Source: Streptomyces sp. 840.1 (lineage in GTDB: Bacteria > Actinomycetota > Actinomycetes > Streptomycetales > Streptomycetaceae). From it: DNA of 64,000 nt. Positions 8,456 through 17,716 of the stretch are shown here, in pieces. The stretch is taken from NCBI RefSeq assembly GCF_003751445.1, contig NZ_RJUU01000003.1, forward strand, positions 186,001 to 250,000, read 5' to 3'. Position 1 is the stretch's first letter; every line of letters begins with the position of its first letter. The notes beneath the pieces were generated by a model. It had not been told where the DNA came from and searched no databases. It was given only the letters and a program-made list of their open reading frames with translations. Both the position numbers and the translations under genes were made by a program.

Positions 8456-9301
8456 ATGCCTTCTTTCGACACGCCCGAACCGATCTCGGTCGACGCCCAT
8501 GTGTACGCCGGTTCCATCCAGTTCGCCGCGGCCGACCGCCTCGACACGGTCGTCGAGGTTCGGCCACGCGACCCGCAGAAGGACCAGGACATGAGGGCGG
8601 CCGACCAGGCCGAGGTGACGTACACGAGTGGGGTCCTGGTCATCAGGACCCCGAAGCCGCGTTACCTCGTCGGGCGCACCGGCGCCGTCGATGTCACGGT
8701 CGAGTTGCCCACCGGCTCGGGCGTCGAGCTCACCGGTGCCTGGCTCCAGGTGCTCGGCGAGGGACGGCTCGGCGAGGTCCGCGTGAAGACCTCGTCCGGT
8801 GACGTCCGCCTGGACACGACCGGCCCGCTCCGGCTGACCGCTTCGCACGGCTCGATCACCGTCGACCGGATCGAGGGCACGGCCGAGATCACCACCAGCT
8901 CCGGCAGCCTGCGCGTCGGCCTCATCGACGGGCCCGGCGTCCTGAAGAACTCGCACGGCACCACGACCGTCGGCGCCGCGACCGGCGACCTGCGGGTGAA
9001 GGCCGCCCATGGCGACGTCGACATCGCCCGCGCCGAGGCCTCCGTCGCCGCCACCACCGCCCATGGCACCCTGCGTGTCGCTGATGTCGCCCGGGGCACC
9101 GTGCATCTGGAGACCTCCTACGGCGCCATCGAGGTCGGCATCCGTGAGGGCACGGCCGCCTGGCTCGACGCCAGTTCCGGATCCGGGCAGGTGCGTAACA
9201 CGCTCACCTCGTCCGAGACGCCGGGGAAGGCCGAGGACACCGTCGAGGTTCGCGCCCGGACCCGCAACGGCAACATCGACGTGCTCCGCGCCAAGGCCTG
9301 A
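8456..9301 (+). CDS. DUF4097-family protein
   Basis: 281 residues without signal peptide or membrane segment. The body is a series of short beta repeats with recurring motifs such as VKTSSGDVRL, LTASHGSITV, ITTSSGSLRV, VKAAHGDVDI and LETSYGAIEV, the right-handed beta-solenoid pattern of DUF4097 ('toastrack'/adhesin-like) proteins. The molecular role is not established; in this genus such genes commonly sit beside the regulator type found upstream here. GAGGACGGGA lies just before the ATG at 8456, favouring it over a start 42 bases upstream. Confidence 0.8.
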   Translation: MPSFDTPEPISVDAHVYAGSIQFAAADRLDTVVEVRPRDPQKDQDMRAADQAEVTYTSGVLVIRTPKPRYLVGRTGAVDVTVELPTGSGVELTGAWLQVLGEGRLGEVRVKTSSGDVRLDTTGPLRLTASHGSITVDRIEGTAEITTSSGSLRVGLIDGPGVLKNSHGTTTVGAATGDLRVKAAHGDVDIARAEASVAATTAHGTLRVADVARGTVHLETSYGAIEVGIREGTAAWLDASSGSGQVRNTLTSSETPGKAEDTVEVRARTRNGNIDVLRAKA

Positions 9302-9395
9302 GCGTCAGGCCCGCAGGCCTTCCACCCACTCCCCCTCCCCCGCTTCTCCACCCTTTCGACTCGCCGGTCACCTCACTCCTCCAAGGGAGAGCTCC

Positions 9396-10438
9396 ATGCC
9401 TTCATCTGTCATGCCCACATCCAAACGCCGTCTCGGCGAGGACCGGCCCCCCGCCATTGAGGCGCGTGGGTTGTGCAAGTCGTACGGGGACAAGGTGGTC
9501 CTGGACGGGATCGATCTGGTGGTTCCGGCGGGTACGGTCTTCGCGTTGCTGGGCCCGAACGGTGCGGGCAAGACCACCGCGGTGAAGATCCTCTCCACGC
9601 TGGTCTCGGCGGGTCCGGGCTCGGGGGAGATCCGGGTCGCCGGGCACGACCTGGCCACCGACCGGCAGGCCGTACGCGCCGCGATCGGGGTCACCGGTCA
9701 GTTCTCCGCGGTCGACGGCCTGATCACCGGCGAGGAGAACATGCTCCTGATGGCCGACCTCCACCACCTCTCCCGCGCCGAGGGCCGGCGCACCGCCGCC
9801 GAGCTCCTTCAACGCTTCGATCTCACGGATGCGGCGAAGAAGCCCGCCTCGACCTACTCAGGCGGCATGAAGCGCCGTCTCGACATCGCGATGACCCTGG
9901 TCGGGAACCCGCGGATCATCTTCCTCGACGAGCCCACCACCGGCCTGGACCCCCGCAGCCGCCACAACATGTGGCAGATCATCCGCGAGCTCCTGGCCGA
10001 CGGCGTCACCGTCTTCCTCACCACCCAGTACCTCGAGGAGGCCGACGAACTCGCCGACCGCATCGCGGTACTGAACAACGGCACGATCGCCGCCCTGGGC
10101 ACCGCCAAGGAACTCAAGCGCCTCATCCCCGGCGGCCACGTACGCCTGCGCTTCACCGACCCCACCGCCTACCGCCACGCCACCACCGCCCTGCCCGACA
10201 CCACCCACGACGACGAGGCACTCTCCCTGCAGATCCCCAGCGACGGCAGCCAGCAGGAACTGCGCACCATCCTGGACCGCCTGGACGCCGCCGATATCCA
10301 CGCCGACGAACTGACCGTCCACACCCCCGACCTCGACGACGTGTTCTTCGCCCTCACCACCACCCCCAACACCCCAACACCCCCAACACCCCCAACACCC
10401 CGGACATCCCCGGCCAGCCGAAGGAGACCGCACGATGA
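9396..10438 (+). pseudogene. DrrA-type ABC exporter ATPase, frameshifted near its 3' end
   Basis: The ATPase domain is complete: Walker A GPNGAGKT (53-60), signature YSGGMKRR (from 154), Walker B and DEPTTGLD (from 178), and the DrrA-family ending DLDDVFFALTT. Then comes a run of AACACCCCC units, one of which (10368-10375) is one C short. As written, the frame stays open past the end and through the permease gene to 11285, giving 629 residues with an unnatural tail. Adding one C restores PNTPNTPNT...GQPKETAR with a TGA at 10436-10438 that overlaps the permease ATG, the expected coupling. Function should be intact if the tail is tolerated. Polymorphism or a sequencing slip are both possible. 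Drives export of a hydrophobic drug with the next gene. Confidence 0.8.
10368..10401. repeat. Minisatellite of 9-base AACACCCCC units
   Basis: Four units starting at 10368, 10376, 10385 and 10394; the first is 8 bases, the next two 9, and the fourth is interrupted by GG. Encodes Pro-Asn-Thr repeats at the C-terminus of the ABC ATPase when in frame. The 8-base unit causes the frameshift. Confidence 0.85.
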
Positions 10439-11226
10439 GCACCCTGCCCCTCGCCGCACGCGACTGCACCACCATGCTCCGCCGCAACCTCCTGCACGCC
10501 CGCCGCTACCCCTCCCTCACCCTCAACCTCCTGCTCACCCCCGTCATGCTCCTGCTCCTCTTCGTCTACATCTTCGGCGGCGTCATGAGCGCCGGCATCG
10601 GCGGCGGGGGCGGCGACCGCTCCCAGTACATCGCCTACATCGTCCCCGGCATCCTCCTCATGACCGTCGGCAGCACCGTCGTGGGAACCGCCGTGTCCGT
10701 CTCCACCGACATGACCGAGGGAATCATCGCCCGCTTCCGGACCATGGCCATCCACCGCGGCTCCGTCCTGGTCGGACACGTCGTCGGGAGCGTCCTGCAA
10801 GCGGTCATGAGCGTCATCCTGGTCGGCGCCGTCGGCGTCGCCATCGGCTTCCGCTCCACCGACGCCACCCCCCTGGAATGGCTCGCCGCCCTCGGCCTCC
10901 TCGTCCTCTTCGCCACCGCACTCACCTGGATCGCCGTCGGCATGGGCCTCATCAGCCCCAACGCCGAAGCAGCCGGCAACAACGCCATGCCCATGATCCT
11001 GCTCCCCCTGCTCTCCAGCGCCTTCATCCCCCTGGACACCATGCCCGCCTGGTTCCGCCCCATCGCCGAGTACCAGCCCTTCACCCCCGCCATCGAAACC
11101 CTGCGCGGACTCCTCCTCGGCACCGAAATCGGCAACAACGGCTGGCTCACCATCGCCTGGTCCCTCGCCCTCATCGCACTCGGCTACCGCTGGTCGACCA
11201 CCACCTTCAACCGCGACCCGAAGTAA
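10435..11226 (+). CDS. DrrB-type ABC-2 exporter permease
   Basis: 263 residues with about six hydrophobic segments in the ABC-2 permease pattern: TM1 near 25-47 (LTLNLLLTPVMLLLLFVYIF), a periplasmic loop, further segments around 63-90, 110-135, 140-165 and 175-200, and a last one near 235-252. The motif around NAMPMILLPLLSSAFIP and the following MPAWFRPIAEYQPFTPAIETLRGLL is characteristic of the DrrB/daunorubicin-resistance family. It pairs with the upstream ATPase to pump out a lipophilic compound; the substrate is unknown. The ATG overlaps the restored stop of the ATPase gene by four bases. Confidence 0.9.
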   Translation: MSTLPLAARDCTTMLRRNLLHARRYPSLTLNLLLTPVMLLLLFVYIFGGVMSAGIGGGGGDRSQYIAYIVPGILLMTVGSTVVGTAVSVSTDMTEGIIARFRTMAIHRGSVLVGHVVGSVLQAVMSVILVGAVGVAIGFRSTDATPLEWLAALGLLVLFATALTWIAVGMGLISPNAEAAGNNAMPMILLPLLSSAFIPLDTMPAWFRPIAEYQPFTPAIETLRGLLLGTEIGNNGWLTIAWSLALIALGYRWSTTTFNRDPK

Positions 11227-11280
11227 CCCCGGCCCAAAGCGACCGGCGACCGGCGACCGAGAGCGGCAAGCAGCAGGGCG

Positions 11281-11319
11281 CATAATAATTTTGCAGGCCC
11301 TGCATTTTTGCCTACTATG
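11281..11319 (+). promoter_or_regulatory. Probable TetR operator and promoter region
   Basis: An AT-rich island in GC-rich DNA. It holds a perfect palindrome TGCAGG-C-CCTGCA at 11292-11304 and CATAAT at 11281-11286 as a candidate -10 box. A second partial TTGC...GCAA pair (11308-11322) overlaps the start codon. The position just before a TetR gene suggests autoregulation. Confidence 0.5.
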
Positions 11320-12027
11320 CAAGATGTGCCGACCAAGAACCCCTCCGCATCCGGGCCGCCGGAGCGCAGGAAGCCGTCCTCGCCAGGGCTTCGGGAGCGC
11401 AAGAAGCGTGCGACCCGCAACGCCCTCGCGGAAGCCGCCGTCCGCCTGGCAGCCGTGCACGGCGTGGAGAACGTCACGGTCGAGGCCATCAGTGAGGCCG
11501 CCGGAGTCTCGCCCCGGACGTTCTTCAACTACTTCCCCAGCCACGACGACGCCTTCGTGCTGATAGACGAGGAAGTGGGCGAGCGGGTACGGGAGTCCGT
11601 GCGCCTCGCCCCGGCCGACCGTCCGCCACTCGACGTGATCCGCGACGCCCTCACCGACGAACTCGACGGGTTCGAACAGCGCAAGGAGTTCTGGGCGCTG
11701 CAGGCCAAGGTCTTCCAGCGCTCCCCCCACCTCATCCAACGCGGCCTCCAGGCCCAGGTGGCGGACCAACGGGCCCTCGCCGCCGCGATCGCCGACTGGC
11801 TCGCCGCCGGGGCGCCCGCCACGGACGTGACTTCGGGGGACACAGGGGCGCCGTCCCGCACCGCGGGCGACAGCCTCTTCCCCCAACTGCTCGCCGCTAT
11901 CGCCCAGACCGCTGTCCGGGTCGCCATCGAGCACTGGTGCGACCACCCCGGAGAAGTGCAGCTCGCGGCCACCTTCCAGGAGGTGTTCGCCCAGCTCGCC
12001 CAAGGCCTGCCACGGCCGCCCGGGTAG
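11317..12027 (+). CDS. TetR-family transcriptional regulator
   Basis: 236 residues from the ATG at 11317 (a TTG nine bases earlier is also possible). The N-terminal DNA-binding domain is clear: RERKKRATRNALAEAAVRLA, then VTVEAISEAAGVSPRTFFNY as the helix-turn-helix, with the usual FFNYFPSHDDAFVL after it. The C-terminal ligand domain is variable and unassigned. The gene lies between the DrrAB-type exporter and a DHA2 efflux pump, and is followed by the pump on the same strand, so it probably represses one or both and is released by a transported drug. Confidence 0.9.
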   Translation: MQDVPTKNPSASGPPERRKPSSPGLRERKKRATRNALAEAAVRLAAVHGVENVTVEAISEAAGVSPRTFFNYFPSHDDAFVLIDEEVGERVRESVRLAPADRPPLDVIRDALTDELDGFEQRKEFWALQAKVFQRSPHLIQRGLQAQVADQRALAAAIADWLAAGAPATDVTSGDTGAPSRTAGDSLFPQLLAAIAQTAVRVAIEHWCDHPGEVQLAATFQEVFAQLAQGLPRPPG

Positions 12028-12132
12028 CCCCGGTTCTGCGGCCCCACCGCTTCCTGCGGGCCCGGCCGCCCCCGTGCCGCCCGCCTCCTCACCGCCGACC
12101 TCTGTTCTGCCCCAGCACCGAAGAAGGACTCC

Positions 12133-13785
12133 GTGACCACAATCGAGGCGCCCGAAGAGGCGCCTTCCTCCATGTCCAACCGGCAGATACTCCAGGCGAT
12201 GTCCGGCCTGATGGCCGGCATGTTCGTCGCCATCCTCGCCGGTACCGTCGTCGCCAACGCGCTGCCGCGCATCATCGCCGACCTCGGCGCCAGCCAGTCC
12301 GCGTACACCTGGGTCGTGACGTCCGAACTCCTCGCGATGACGGCGACCGTGCCGCTCTGGGGCAAGCTCGCGGACCTGTTCAACCAGAAGCTGCTGCTCC
12401 AGCTCTCGCTCGGCCTGTTCGTCGTCGGGTCCCTGGTGGCGGGCTTCTCGCAGGACGTCAACACACTGATCGTCAGCCGGGTCATCCAGGGCATCGGCGC
12501 CGGTGGCCTCACCGCGCTCGCCCAGATCGTGATGGCCGCGATCATCCCGCCGCGCAGGCTCGGCAAGTACGCGGGGATCTTCGGCGCGGTCTTCGCCGTC
12601 GGCACGGTCGCCGGTCCGCTCATCGGGGGCGTCCTCGTGGACACCTCGTGGCTCGGCTGGCGTTGGTGCTTCTTCGTCGGTGTGCCGTTCGCACTGGCCG
12701 GAATCCTGCTGCTCCAGCGCACCCTGAAGCTGCCGACCGTACGCCGGCAGGTCAGGATCGACTGGCTGGGCGCCTTCCTGATCGTCGCGGGTGTCTGCGC
12801 GCTGCTGATCTGGACCTCACTCGCCGGCAACAACTTCGACTGGGCCTCCTGGCAGACCGCCGCCCTCGTGCTGACCGGCGTGGTCCTGCTGACCGCCGCG
12901 GTCTTCGTCGAGTCGCGGGCGGCCGAGCCGATCATCCCGCTGGACATCTTCCGCAACCGCACGGTCACGCTGACCACCCTGGGCAGCTTCTTCGTCGGCA
13001 TCGCGATGTTCGCGGGAACCGTCTTCCTCTCGCAGTACTTCCAGATCTCCCTGGGCAAGTCGCCGACCGTCGCGGGCCTCATGAGCCTCCCGCTGATCGG
13101 TGGTCTGCTGGTGTCCTCGACCGTCGCCGGGCAGATCATCGCCGCGACCGGCAAGTGGAAGCGGTACCTCGTCGCCGGTGCCGTGATCATGACGGCCGGG
13201 CTCGGCATGCTGTCGACCATCGACGCCGACACCCACTTCGGACTGCTCAGCGTCTACATGGCGTTCATGGGCATCGGCGTCGGCATGCTGATGCAGAACC
13301 TGGTACTCGCCGCCCAGAACGACGTACCCGCGCACGAACTGGGCGCGGCCACCTCCGTACTGTCCTTCTTCCGCAGCCTCGGCGGCACCATCGGGACCAG
13401 CGTGCTCGGCGCGGTGCTCGCCAACCGGGTCGCGAGCGAGATGAGCAAGGGCCTCGCGGAGAACGGCATCCCGGCACCGTCCGGCGGCCACGGCAGCGCC
13501 GTGCCCGACATGACCACGCTGCCCGAGCCGATGAAGAACATCGTCGAGCACGCCTACGGAGTCGCCACCGGCGATCTCTTCCTGATCGCCACGCCCTTCG
13601 CGTTCCTCGGCCTGCTGGCGGTGCTCTTCGTCAGGGAGAAGCCCCTCAAGACGACCAGCGGCATGGAGCGCCTCGCGGCCGAGGCAGCCCCCGACTCCGA
13701 GGTCCCTGCGGAGCGGCCGCTGCTCGACAAGGCTCCCGCCGCCCGGCAGGGGGAGGCCGGGTCGCCCGAAACGACCAGGCACTGA
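12133..13785 (+). CDS. DHA2-family (14-TM) MFS drug efflux pump
   Basis: 550 residues with about 14 membrane segments, as in EmrB/QacA exporters. Motif A is visible as GKLADLFNQK after TM2. TM5 contains the motif C pattern (GAVFAVGTVAGPLIGGVLVD), which marks drug/H+ antiporters. WRWCFFVGVPFALAGI is the typical segment after it. The long loop between TM13 and TM14 is also family-like. The GTG start is preceded by GAAGGA. Located 105 bases after the TetR gene, probably in its regulon. Confidence 0.9.
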   Translation: MTTIEAPEEAPSSMSNRQILQAMSGLMAGMFVAILAGTVVANALPRIIADLGASQSAYTWVVTSELLAMTATVPLWGKLADLFNQKLLLQLSLGLFVVGSLVAGFSQDVNTLIVSRVIQGIGAGGLTALAQIVMAAIIPPRRLGKYAGIFGAVFAVGTVAGPLIGGVLVDTSWLGWRWCFFVGVPFALAGILLLQRTLKLPTVRRQVRIDWLGAFLIVAGVCALLIWTSLAGNNFDWASWQTAALVLTGVVLLTAAVFVESRAAEPIIPLDIFRNRTVTLTTLGSFFVGIAMFAGTVFLSQYFQISLGKSPTVAGLMSLPLIGGLLVSSTVAGQIIAATGKWKRYLVAGAVIMTAGLGMLSTIDADTHFGLLSVYMAFMGIGVGMLMQNLVLAAQNDVPAHELGAATSVLSFFRSLGGTIGTSVLGAVLANRVASEMSKGLAENGIPAPSGGHGSAVPDMTTLPEPMKNIVEHAYGVATGDLFLIATPFAFLGLLAVLFVREKPLKTTSGMERLAAEAAPDSEVPAERPLLDKAPAARQGEAGSPETTRH

Positions 13786-13813
13786 GGACACGCACCGTGT
13801 CAGGATGCACGGC

Positions 13814-14581
13814 ATGTCTGACCGTGCACTGAGCTTCGGAGCAATAGCGCAGGCGTACGAGCGGTTCCGGCCGGGATATCCCGTCGAGCTGTTCGACGTG
13901 GTGACGGGTTACGCCGGCCGGCCGGTGACCACCGCGCTCGAGATCGGCGCCGGGACGGGCAAGGCGACCCGCCTGCTCGCCCGGCGCGGGGTCTCGGTCA
14001 CGGCGACCGATCCCGACGCGGCCATGCTCGCCGAACTGCGCAAGCATGTGCCGCCGGGCGTCAGGACGGTATGCGCCGCCTTCGAGGACCTCCGGCCGGG
14101 CGAGAGCCACGGACTGGTCTACGCGGCGGCGGCGCTGCACTGGACGAACCCGGCGGGCCGGTGGTCCCGCGTGGCCGGACTGCTGGAGCCGGGTGGCGTC
14201 TTCGCCTCCTTCGCCGGGCCGATGGGACTGGTCGACCCGGCCGTGGAGGAGGCTGTCCGCGCGGCACGGGCGCCCTTCCTGGAAAGCGACGATGTCCCCT
14301 CCCCGGACGGGACTGCGGCCGGGCACCCCATGCAGTGGCCGGGTACCGAACTCCAGCGGTCCGAGTGGTTCACCGGAGTCCGGCAGTCGGTGATCGAACG
14401 GAACCTGACGATGAGCGCGGGCGACTACGTCGGTTATCTCTCGACCGTCTCGGCCTACCTGATGCTGCCGCAGCCGCAGCAGGCGCGGGTTCTCGGTCAG
14501 ATCCTGCGGGTGCTGCCCGGGACGGTCGAGATCGCCGCGGACATCGTCGTCCATCTCGCCCGTCGGCGGGACGAGCGGTAG
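13814..14581 (+). CDS. Class I SAM-dependent methyltransferase
   Basis: 255 residues. Motif I ALEIGAGTGKATRLLA is at about 41-56, the acidic end of strand 2 (TATDPDAAML) follows, then FEDLRPGESHGLVYAAAALHW as motif II/post II, and LLEPGGVFASF as motif III. The N-terminal FGAIAQAYERFRPGYP is typical of UbiE/COQ5-like and ThyA-neighbour small-molecule methyltransferases. Substrate unknown. The second ATG (13814) is preferred: CAGGAT lies seven bases before it as a possible leaderless -10, and AGGA could also serve as a ribosome site. Confidence 0.85.
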   Translation: MSDRALSFGAIAQAYERFRPGYPVELFDVVTGYAGRPVTTALEIGAGTGKATRLLARRGVSVTATDPDAAMLAELRKHVPPGVRTVCAAFEDLRPGESHGLVYAAAALHWTNPAGRWSRVAGLLEPGGVFASFAGPMGLVDPAVEEAVRAARAPFLESDDVPSPDGTAAGHPMQWPGTELQRSEWFTGVRQSVIERNLTMSAGDYVGYLSTVSAYLMLPQPQQARVLGQILRVLPGTVEIAADIVVHLARRRDER

Positions 14582-14630
14582 CGCCGCAGCCCTCGCGTCC
14601 GCGTTCCGCCGCCCCGCGCGCGACAGGCGG

Positions 14631-17570
14631 CTACTCGCCGGTCCGGACCCCCTCGGCGTTCACCCGCACCCCGTTCACGGTGAGCGTCCCGTCGTGGTGT
14701 GCGGTGACCTTCGCGGTCATCGCACCCGCGAGATCCAGCCGCTGCCAGCTCCCCCCGTCGCCCTGCTCGTCCAGCACCGAGCCGGAGGGGATCTGGGTGG
14801 CGGCCAGCACGGCACGCCGCTGGGCTCCGGTGAGCTTCGGGTGCGAGGTGCGCAGCAGGTCCTGCGCCCCGTCCGGAACGGCGGGCGGCCGGCCCTCGGC
14901 GGCGATGTGCGGGAAGCCGTAGGTCAGCCGCTCCTTGTACACCTTGAGCGCCTCGGCCGTCGGGAGGTACGGCGTCCCCCGGGCCGCGCACCGTGCGAGC
15001 GAACCGCCCGCTCCGGCCTCACGGCACTTCTGCCCGAGGACCGAACGCAGCTCCGTCCCGGCCTCTTCCAGGAGTGTGCGGAACTCCGGGTCGGACCAGC
15101 GCAGCTGGGCTGTCTTCTCGCCGACGATCCGGCCGCCCATGATGTCGGTCGGGTAGTGGAAGGACAGCAGGATGCGGTTGTTCCCGTACTCGGAGGCGCG
15201 CGCCAGGATCTGCGGTGCCAGTTCGGGCAGCAGGGTGGCGAGGACGATGCCCTGCGCGTAGCCGTGACTGGTGTGGCCGCTCGGGAAGGAGCCGTCGCCC
15301 GCGAGACCGGCGTAGCCGCCGGGGCTGTCCCACGGCTCGATGAGTCCCTTGTCGTCGGTGAACCCCATCCGGACGAAGGGCCGCTTGTACTGGTAGTTGT
15401 TCTTGGCGGTCTGGTACCAGTCGGCCGACGAGGTCGCGGTGTGTTCGACGCGGCCGGACAGCAGCGCCTGGGTCTTGGGGAGTTCACCGTTCTTCAGCGC
15501 CTGGCCGTAGAGCCGGCCGAGGGTGGTGCCCAGTCCGTCCGCCATGGTGCGGTAGGGACTGTTCGCGCCGTCCACGAGTGCCTTGTGGACCTGGGGGTCG
15601 GCGGGCCCGGAGGGGGCGTTGTTGATGTCGACGACCGTCCGGTCGTCGAGCGCGGCCAGCTCCTCGTACGTCGTCCCCTTCGGCAGGACCTCGTTGGCCC
15701 CCATGATCGACGGCTCGTCCCGGGCGGCGTCGAACGAGCGCAGCAGCCAGGTGAAGTAGTCGCCGCCGCCGGGCGCGACGGGCTGGGTGTCGGAGGCGTA
15801 CGAGGTGCCCAGCTGCTCGTCGCTGAAGGGCAGGGAGCCGGTGGTCTGCGCGAGGTGGCCGGGCCCGAAGTAGACGTCCGAGCTGGTGCTGTTGCACTGG
15901 TGGACCTCGACGGCCAGGGTGTTGGTCCCCACGCGCAGGGCCGACGCCGGAACGCCGAAGCGGGCGGTGACCGGGTCGCCCTCGCCGGAGGTCCCGTCCG
16001 GGGTCTCGTACTGGAGGTTCTTCGTGATCTTTCCGTCGCCGTGGCCGGCGATGCGCCGGCCGTTGAGATAGACGGTCACGGTGTCGTCGTAGACGACCGT
16101 GCCGAGCAGCCCGCCGGTCGCGTCGAGGGAGTCGCGGTCCATCGAGAACGAGGTCCGGAAGAAGTACGCCTCGGTACTGTCGCCGCCGTCCTTGCGGAGC
16201 CTCAGCTTGGTCCGGACGGGGAAGCCGGTCCCGAGATCCGTGCCGTCGTTCTTCGCCCCGAAGGGGCCGGAGGCCGTCTTCCAGGGGACGTCCCCCGCGT
16301 CGAAGCCGGTCCTCGTCCAGGCCGTGCGGTCCTCGTCCCCGCGCGCCGGGTCGACGCCCGGGGTGTCGAGGTAGCTCCAGGTGGCCGAGGCGTCGACGAC
16401 GGGCTTGCCGACACGGAGATCGTCGAGCCACCCTGCGGTCACGGAGCCGGACTTGGCGTGCGCGTCGTCGTAGCGCAGCAGGATCTCGCTGACGTGCTTC
16501 CCGGCGAGGGCGTCGAGACCGGCCGAGACGGTGTTCCACTTCCCCGGGGTGAGCGTCCCGTTCGCCGTCCGCACCTCGTGGGTACGGGGATGGCGGCCGT
16601 CGGGGTCGGTGTAGAGGACGTCGAGCGCGACGTGGGCGGAGTCGGCGTCGTCCGGGCGGACCGCGTAGCTCAGCCGCGACCCGCGCACGAGCGGGACGTC
16701 GAGGCCGGAGCGCAGGACCACCGTGGCGGAGGCCGGTCCGGGGGCGAGGACCCGGCCCGCGTACCGCAGCGCGGCCGAACCGTCCGCCGCACCGACGGAG
16801 TCGGCGTTCTCGACCCGGGCCCCGAGGGCCGAGGGAGCGGACCCCGCGGAACTGCGCAGGGTCCAGTCGGCCAGCTGGAGCTTCGAACGGTCACCGGCCG
16901 AACCCTCGCACCGGTCGGCGCAGTTGTCGGTGATGCGGAGCTGGTAGTGGCGGTACGCGTGCGTGGCGCCGACCGGATAGAAGTTGCTCTGCCCCCGGGC
17001 GCCGAAGAGCTGTTCCTTCTCCTGGTCCAGGACGTGCCACGAGGTGTCGTCCGCATCCGTGGCGGCGGATTCGCTGTCGCTGCCGAGGACGGTCCACGCG
17101 GCCGGGTCGCGCGGCGGCGCGTCGTTCGCGGAGGTGAGGGAGTAGCCGGTGACGGCCGCCGGGGTGCGCAGGGTGTAGATCGCGTAGACGGGCTCGTCCC
17201 CGGTGGGCCGTCCGCTGTCACGGGCGTACCACTTGGTGCCGGAGTCCTGATCCGCGAGGCTGGTCACGCCTTCCCGCGCGCTCGCGTCGTTGGGGTGGCC
17301 CGAACGCACGTCGCGCACGGTGGTGGTGACGCGGGTTGTCTCGCCGCGCAGGTTCCGGGTCTGCCCGCGGGCCGGGAATCCTGCGGGCACGGGCGTCCCG
17401 GGCTCGTACGAGGTGGCCCAGTACCCGCCCGCCGCCACGGCCGCGTCCGCCGCGCCGGACGGGGCGGCGGACGCGGCCGGGCCCGGCCCCGCCATGAGCG
17501 ACGCCGCTACGAGCACGGCGACGACGGCACCGCTGCCCGCGTCCCTGCCACGTCTGCTGAACACCCGCAC
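14631..17570 (-). CDS. Large secreted PAP2-family phosphatase with galactose-binding-like domains
   Basis: 979 residues from a GTG at 17570, chosen because AGAGG lies just upstream; an ATG at 17633 is in frame but would put the operator inside the gene. A signal peptide (AVVAVLVAASLMAGPGPAASA) is followed by a discoidin-like domain (SLADQDSGTKWYARDSG...), a jelly-roll region like those of GH92-type proteins (LDVLYTDPDGRHP, SEILLRYDD) and a second one (VVYDDTVTVYLNGRRIAG). The C-terminal third is an acid phosphatase of the PAP2 type: K-x-RP region near 729 (YKRPF), FPSGHTSHGY near 763, and NRILLSFHYPTDIMGG with the catalytic His. Extracellular release of phosphate from bound substrates is likely. 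Confidence 0.8.
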   Translation of the reverse strand: MRVFSRRGRDAGSGAVVAVLVAASLMAGPGPAASAAPSGAADAAVAAGGYWATSYEPGTPVPAGFPARGQTRNLRGETTRVTTTVRDVRSGHPNDASAREGVTSLADQDSGTKWYARDSGRPTGDEPVYAIYTLRTPAAVTGYSLTSANDAPPRDPAAWTVLGSDSESAATDADDTSWHVLDQEKEQLFGARGQSNFYPVGATHAYRHYQLRITDNCADRCEGSAGDRSKLQLADWTLRSSAGSAPSALGARVENADSVGAADGSAALRYAGRVLAPGPASATVVLRSGLDVPLVRGSRLSYAVRPDDADSAHVALDVLYTDPDGRHPRTHEVRTANGTLTPGKWNTVSAGLDALAGKHVSEILLRYDDAHAKSGSVTAGWLDDLRVGKPVVDASATWSYLDTPGVDPARGDEDRTAWTRTGFDAGDVPWKTASGPFGAKNDGTDLGTGFPVRTKLRLRKDGGDSTEAYFFRTSFSMDRDSLDATGGLLGTVVYDDTVTVYLNGRRIAGHGDGKITKNLQYETPDGTSGEGDPVTARFGVPASALRVGTNTLAVEVHQCNSTSSDVYFGPGHLAQTTGSLPFSDEQLGTSYASDTQPVAPGGGDYFTWLLRSFDAARDEPSIMGANEVLPKGTTYEELAALDDRTVVDINNAPSGPADPQVHKALVDGANSPYRTMADGLGTTLGRLYGQALKNGELPKTQALLSGRVEHTATSSADWYQTAKNNYQYKRPFVRMGFTDDKGLIEPWDSPGGYAGLAGDGSFPSGHTSHGYAQGIVLATLLPELAPQILARASEYGNNRILLSFHYPTDIMGGRIVGEKTAQLRWSDPEFRTLLEEAGTELRSVLGQKCREAGAGGSLARCAARGTPYLPTAEALKVYKERLTYGFPHIAAEGRPPAVPDGAQDLLRTSHPKLTGAQRRAVLAATQIPSGSVLDEQGDGGSWQRLDLAGAMTAKVTAHHDGTLTVNGVRVNAEGVRTGE

Positions 17571-17589
17571 GGCTCGCCTCTTCTCGGTG

Positions 17590-17601
17590 GACAACGTTGT
17601 C
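17590..17601. promoter_or_regulatory. LacI-type operator upstream of the PAP2 gene
   Basis: Perfect palindrome GACAACGTTGTC, centred on CG as in LacI/GalR operators. It lies 19 bases before the GTG start of the phosphatase gene. The same core occurs at 41933-41944 before another secreted discoidin protein. No LacI gene is in the window. Confidence 0.6.
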
Positions 17602-17716
17602 ACGAGCGAGCCTGAGGGTTCGGTAGGAGACATGTCAACGACCAGGAGGCCGCGGTGTCCTGTTCGCGCCACTCAGGTCGAACGGCGGTCGGCCCGGGTG
17701 CCGCGCGTCGCGGGGG

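Noticed and set aside
9009..9395. In-frame extension of the ABC ATPase upstream of its ATG at 9396
   Set aside because: It would run antiparallel in frame through the end of the DUF4097 gene, has no ribosome site, and the family N-terminus fits the later ATG.
17602..17633. ATG at 17633 as start of the PAP2 phosphatase
   Set aside because: It would place the LacI-type operator inside the coding region and lacks a good ribosome site; the GTG at 17570 has AGAGG and starts just before the signal peptide.
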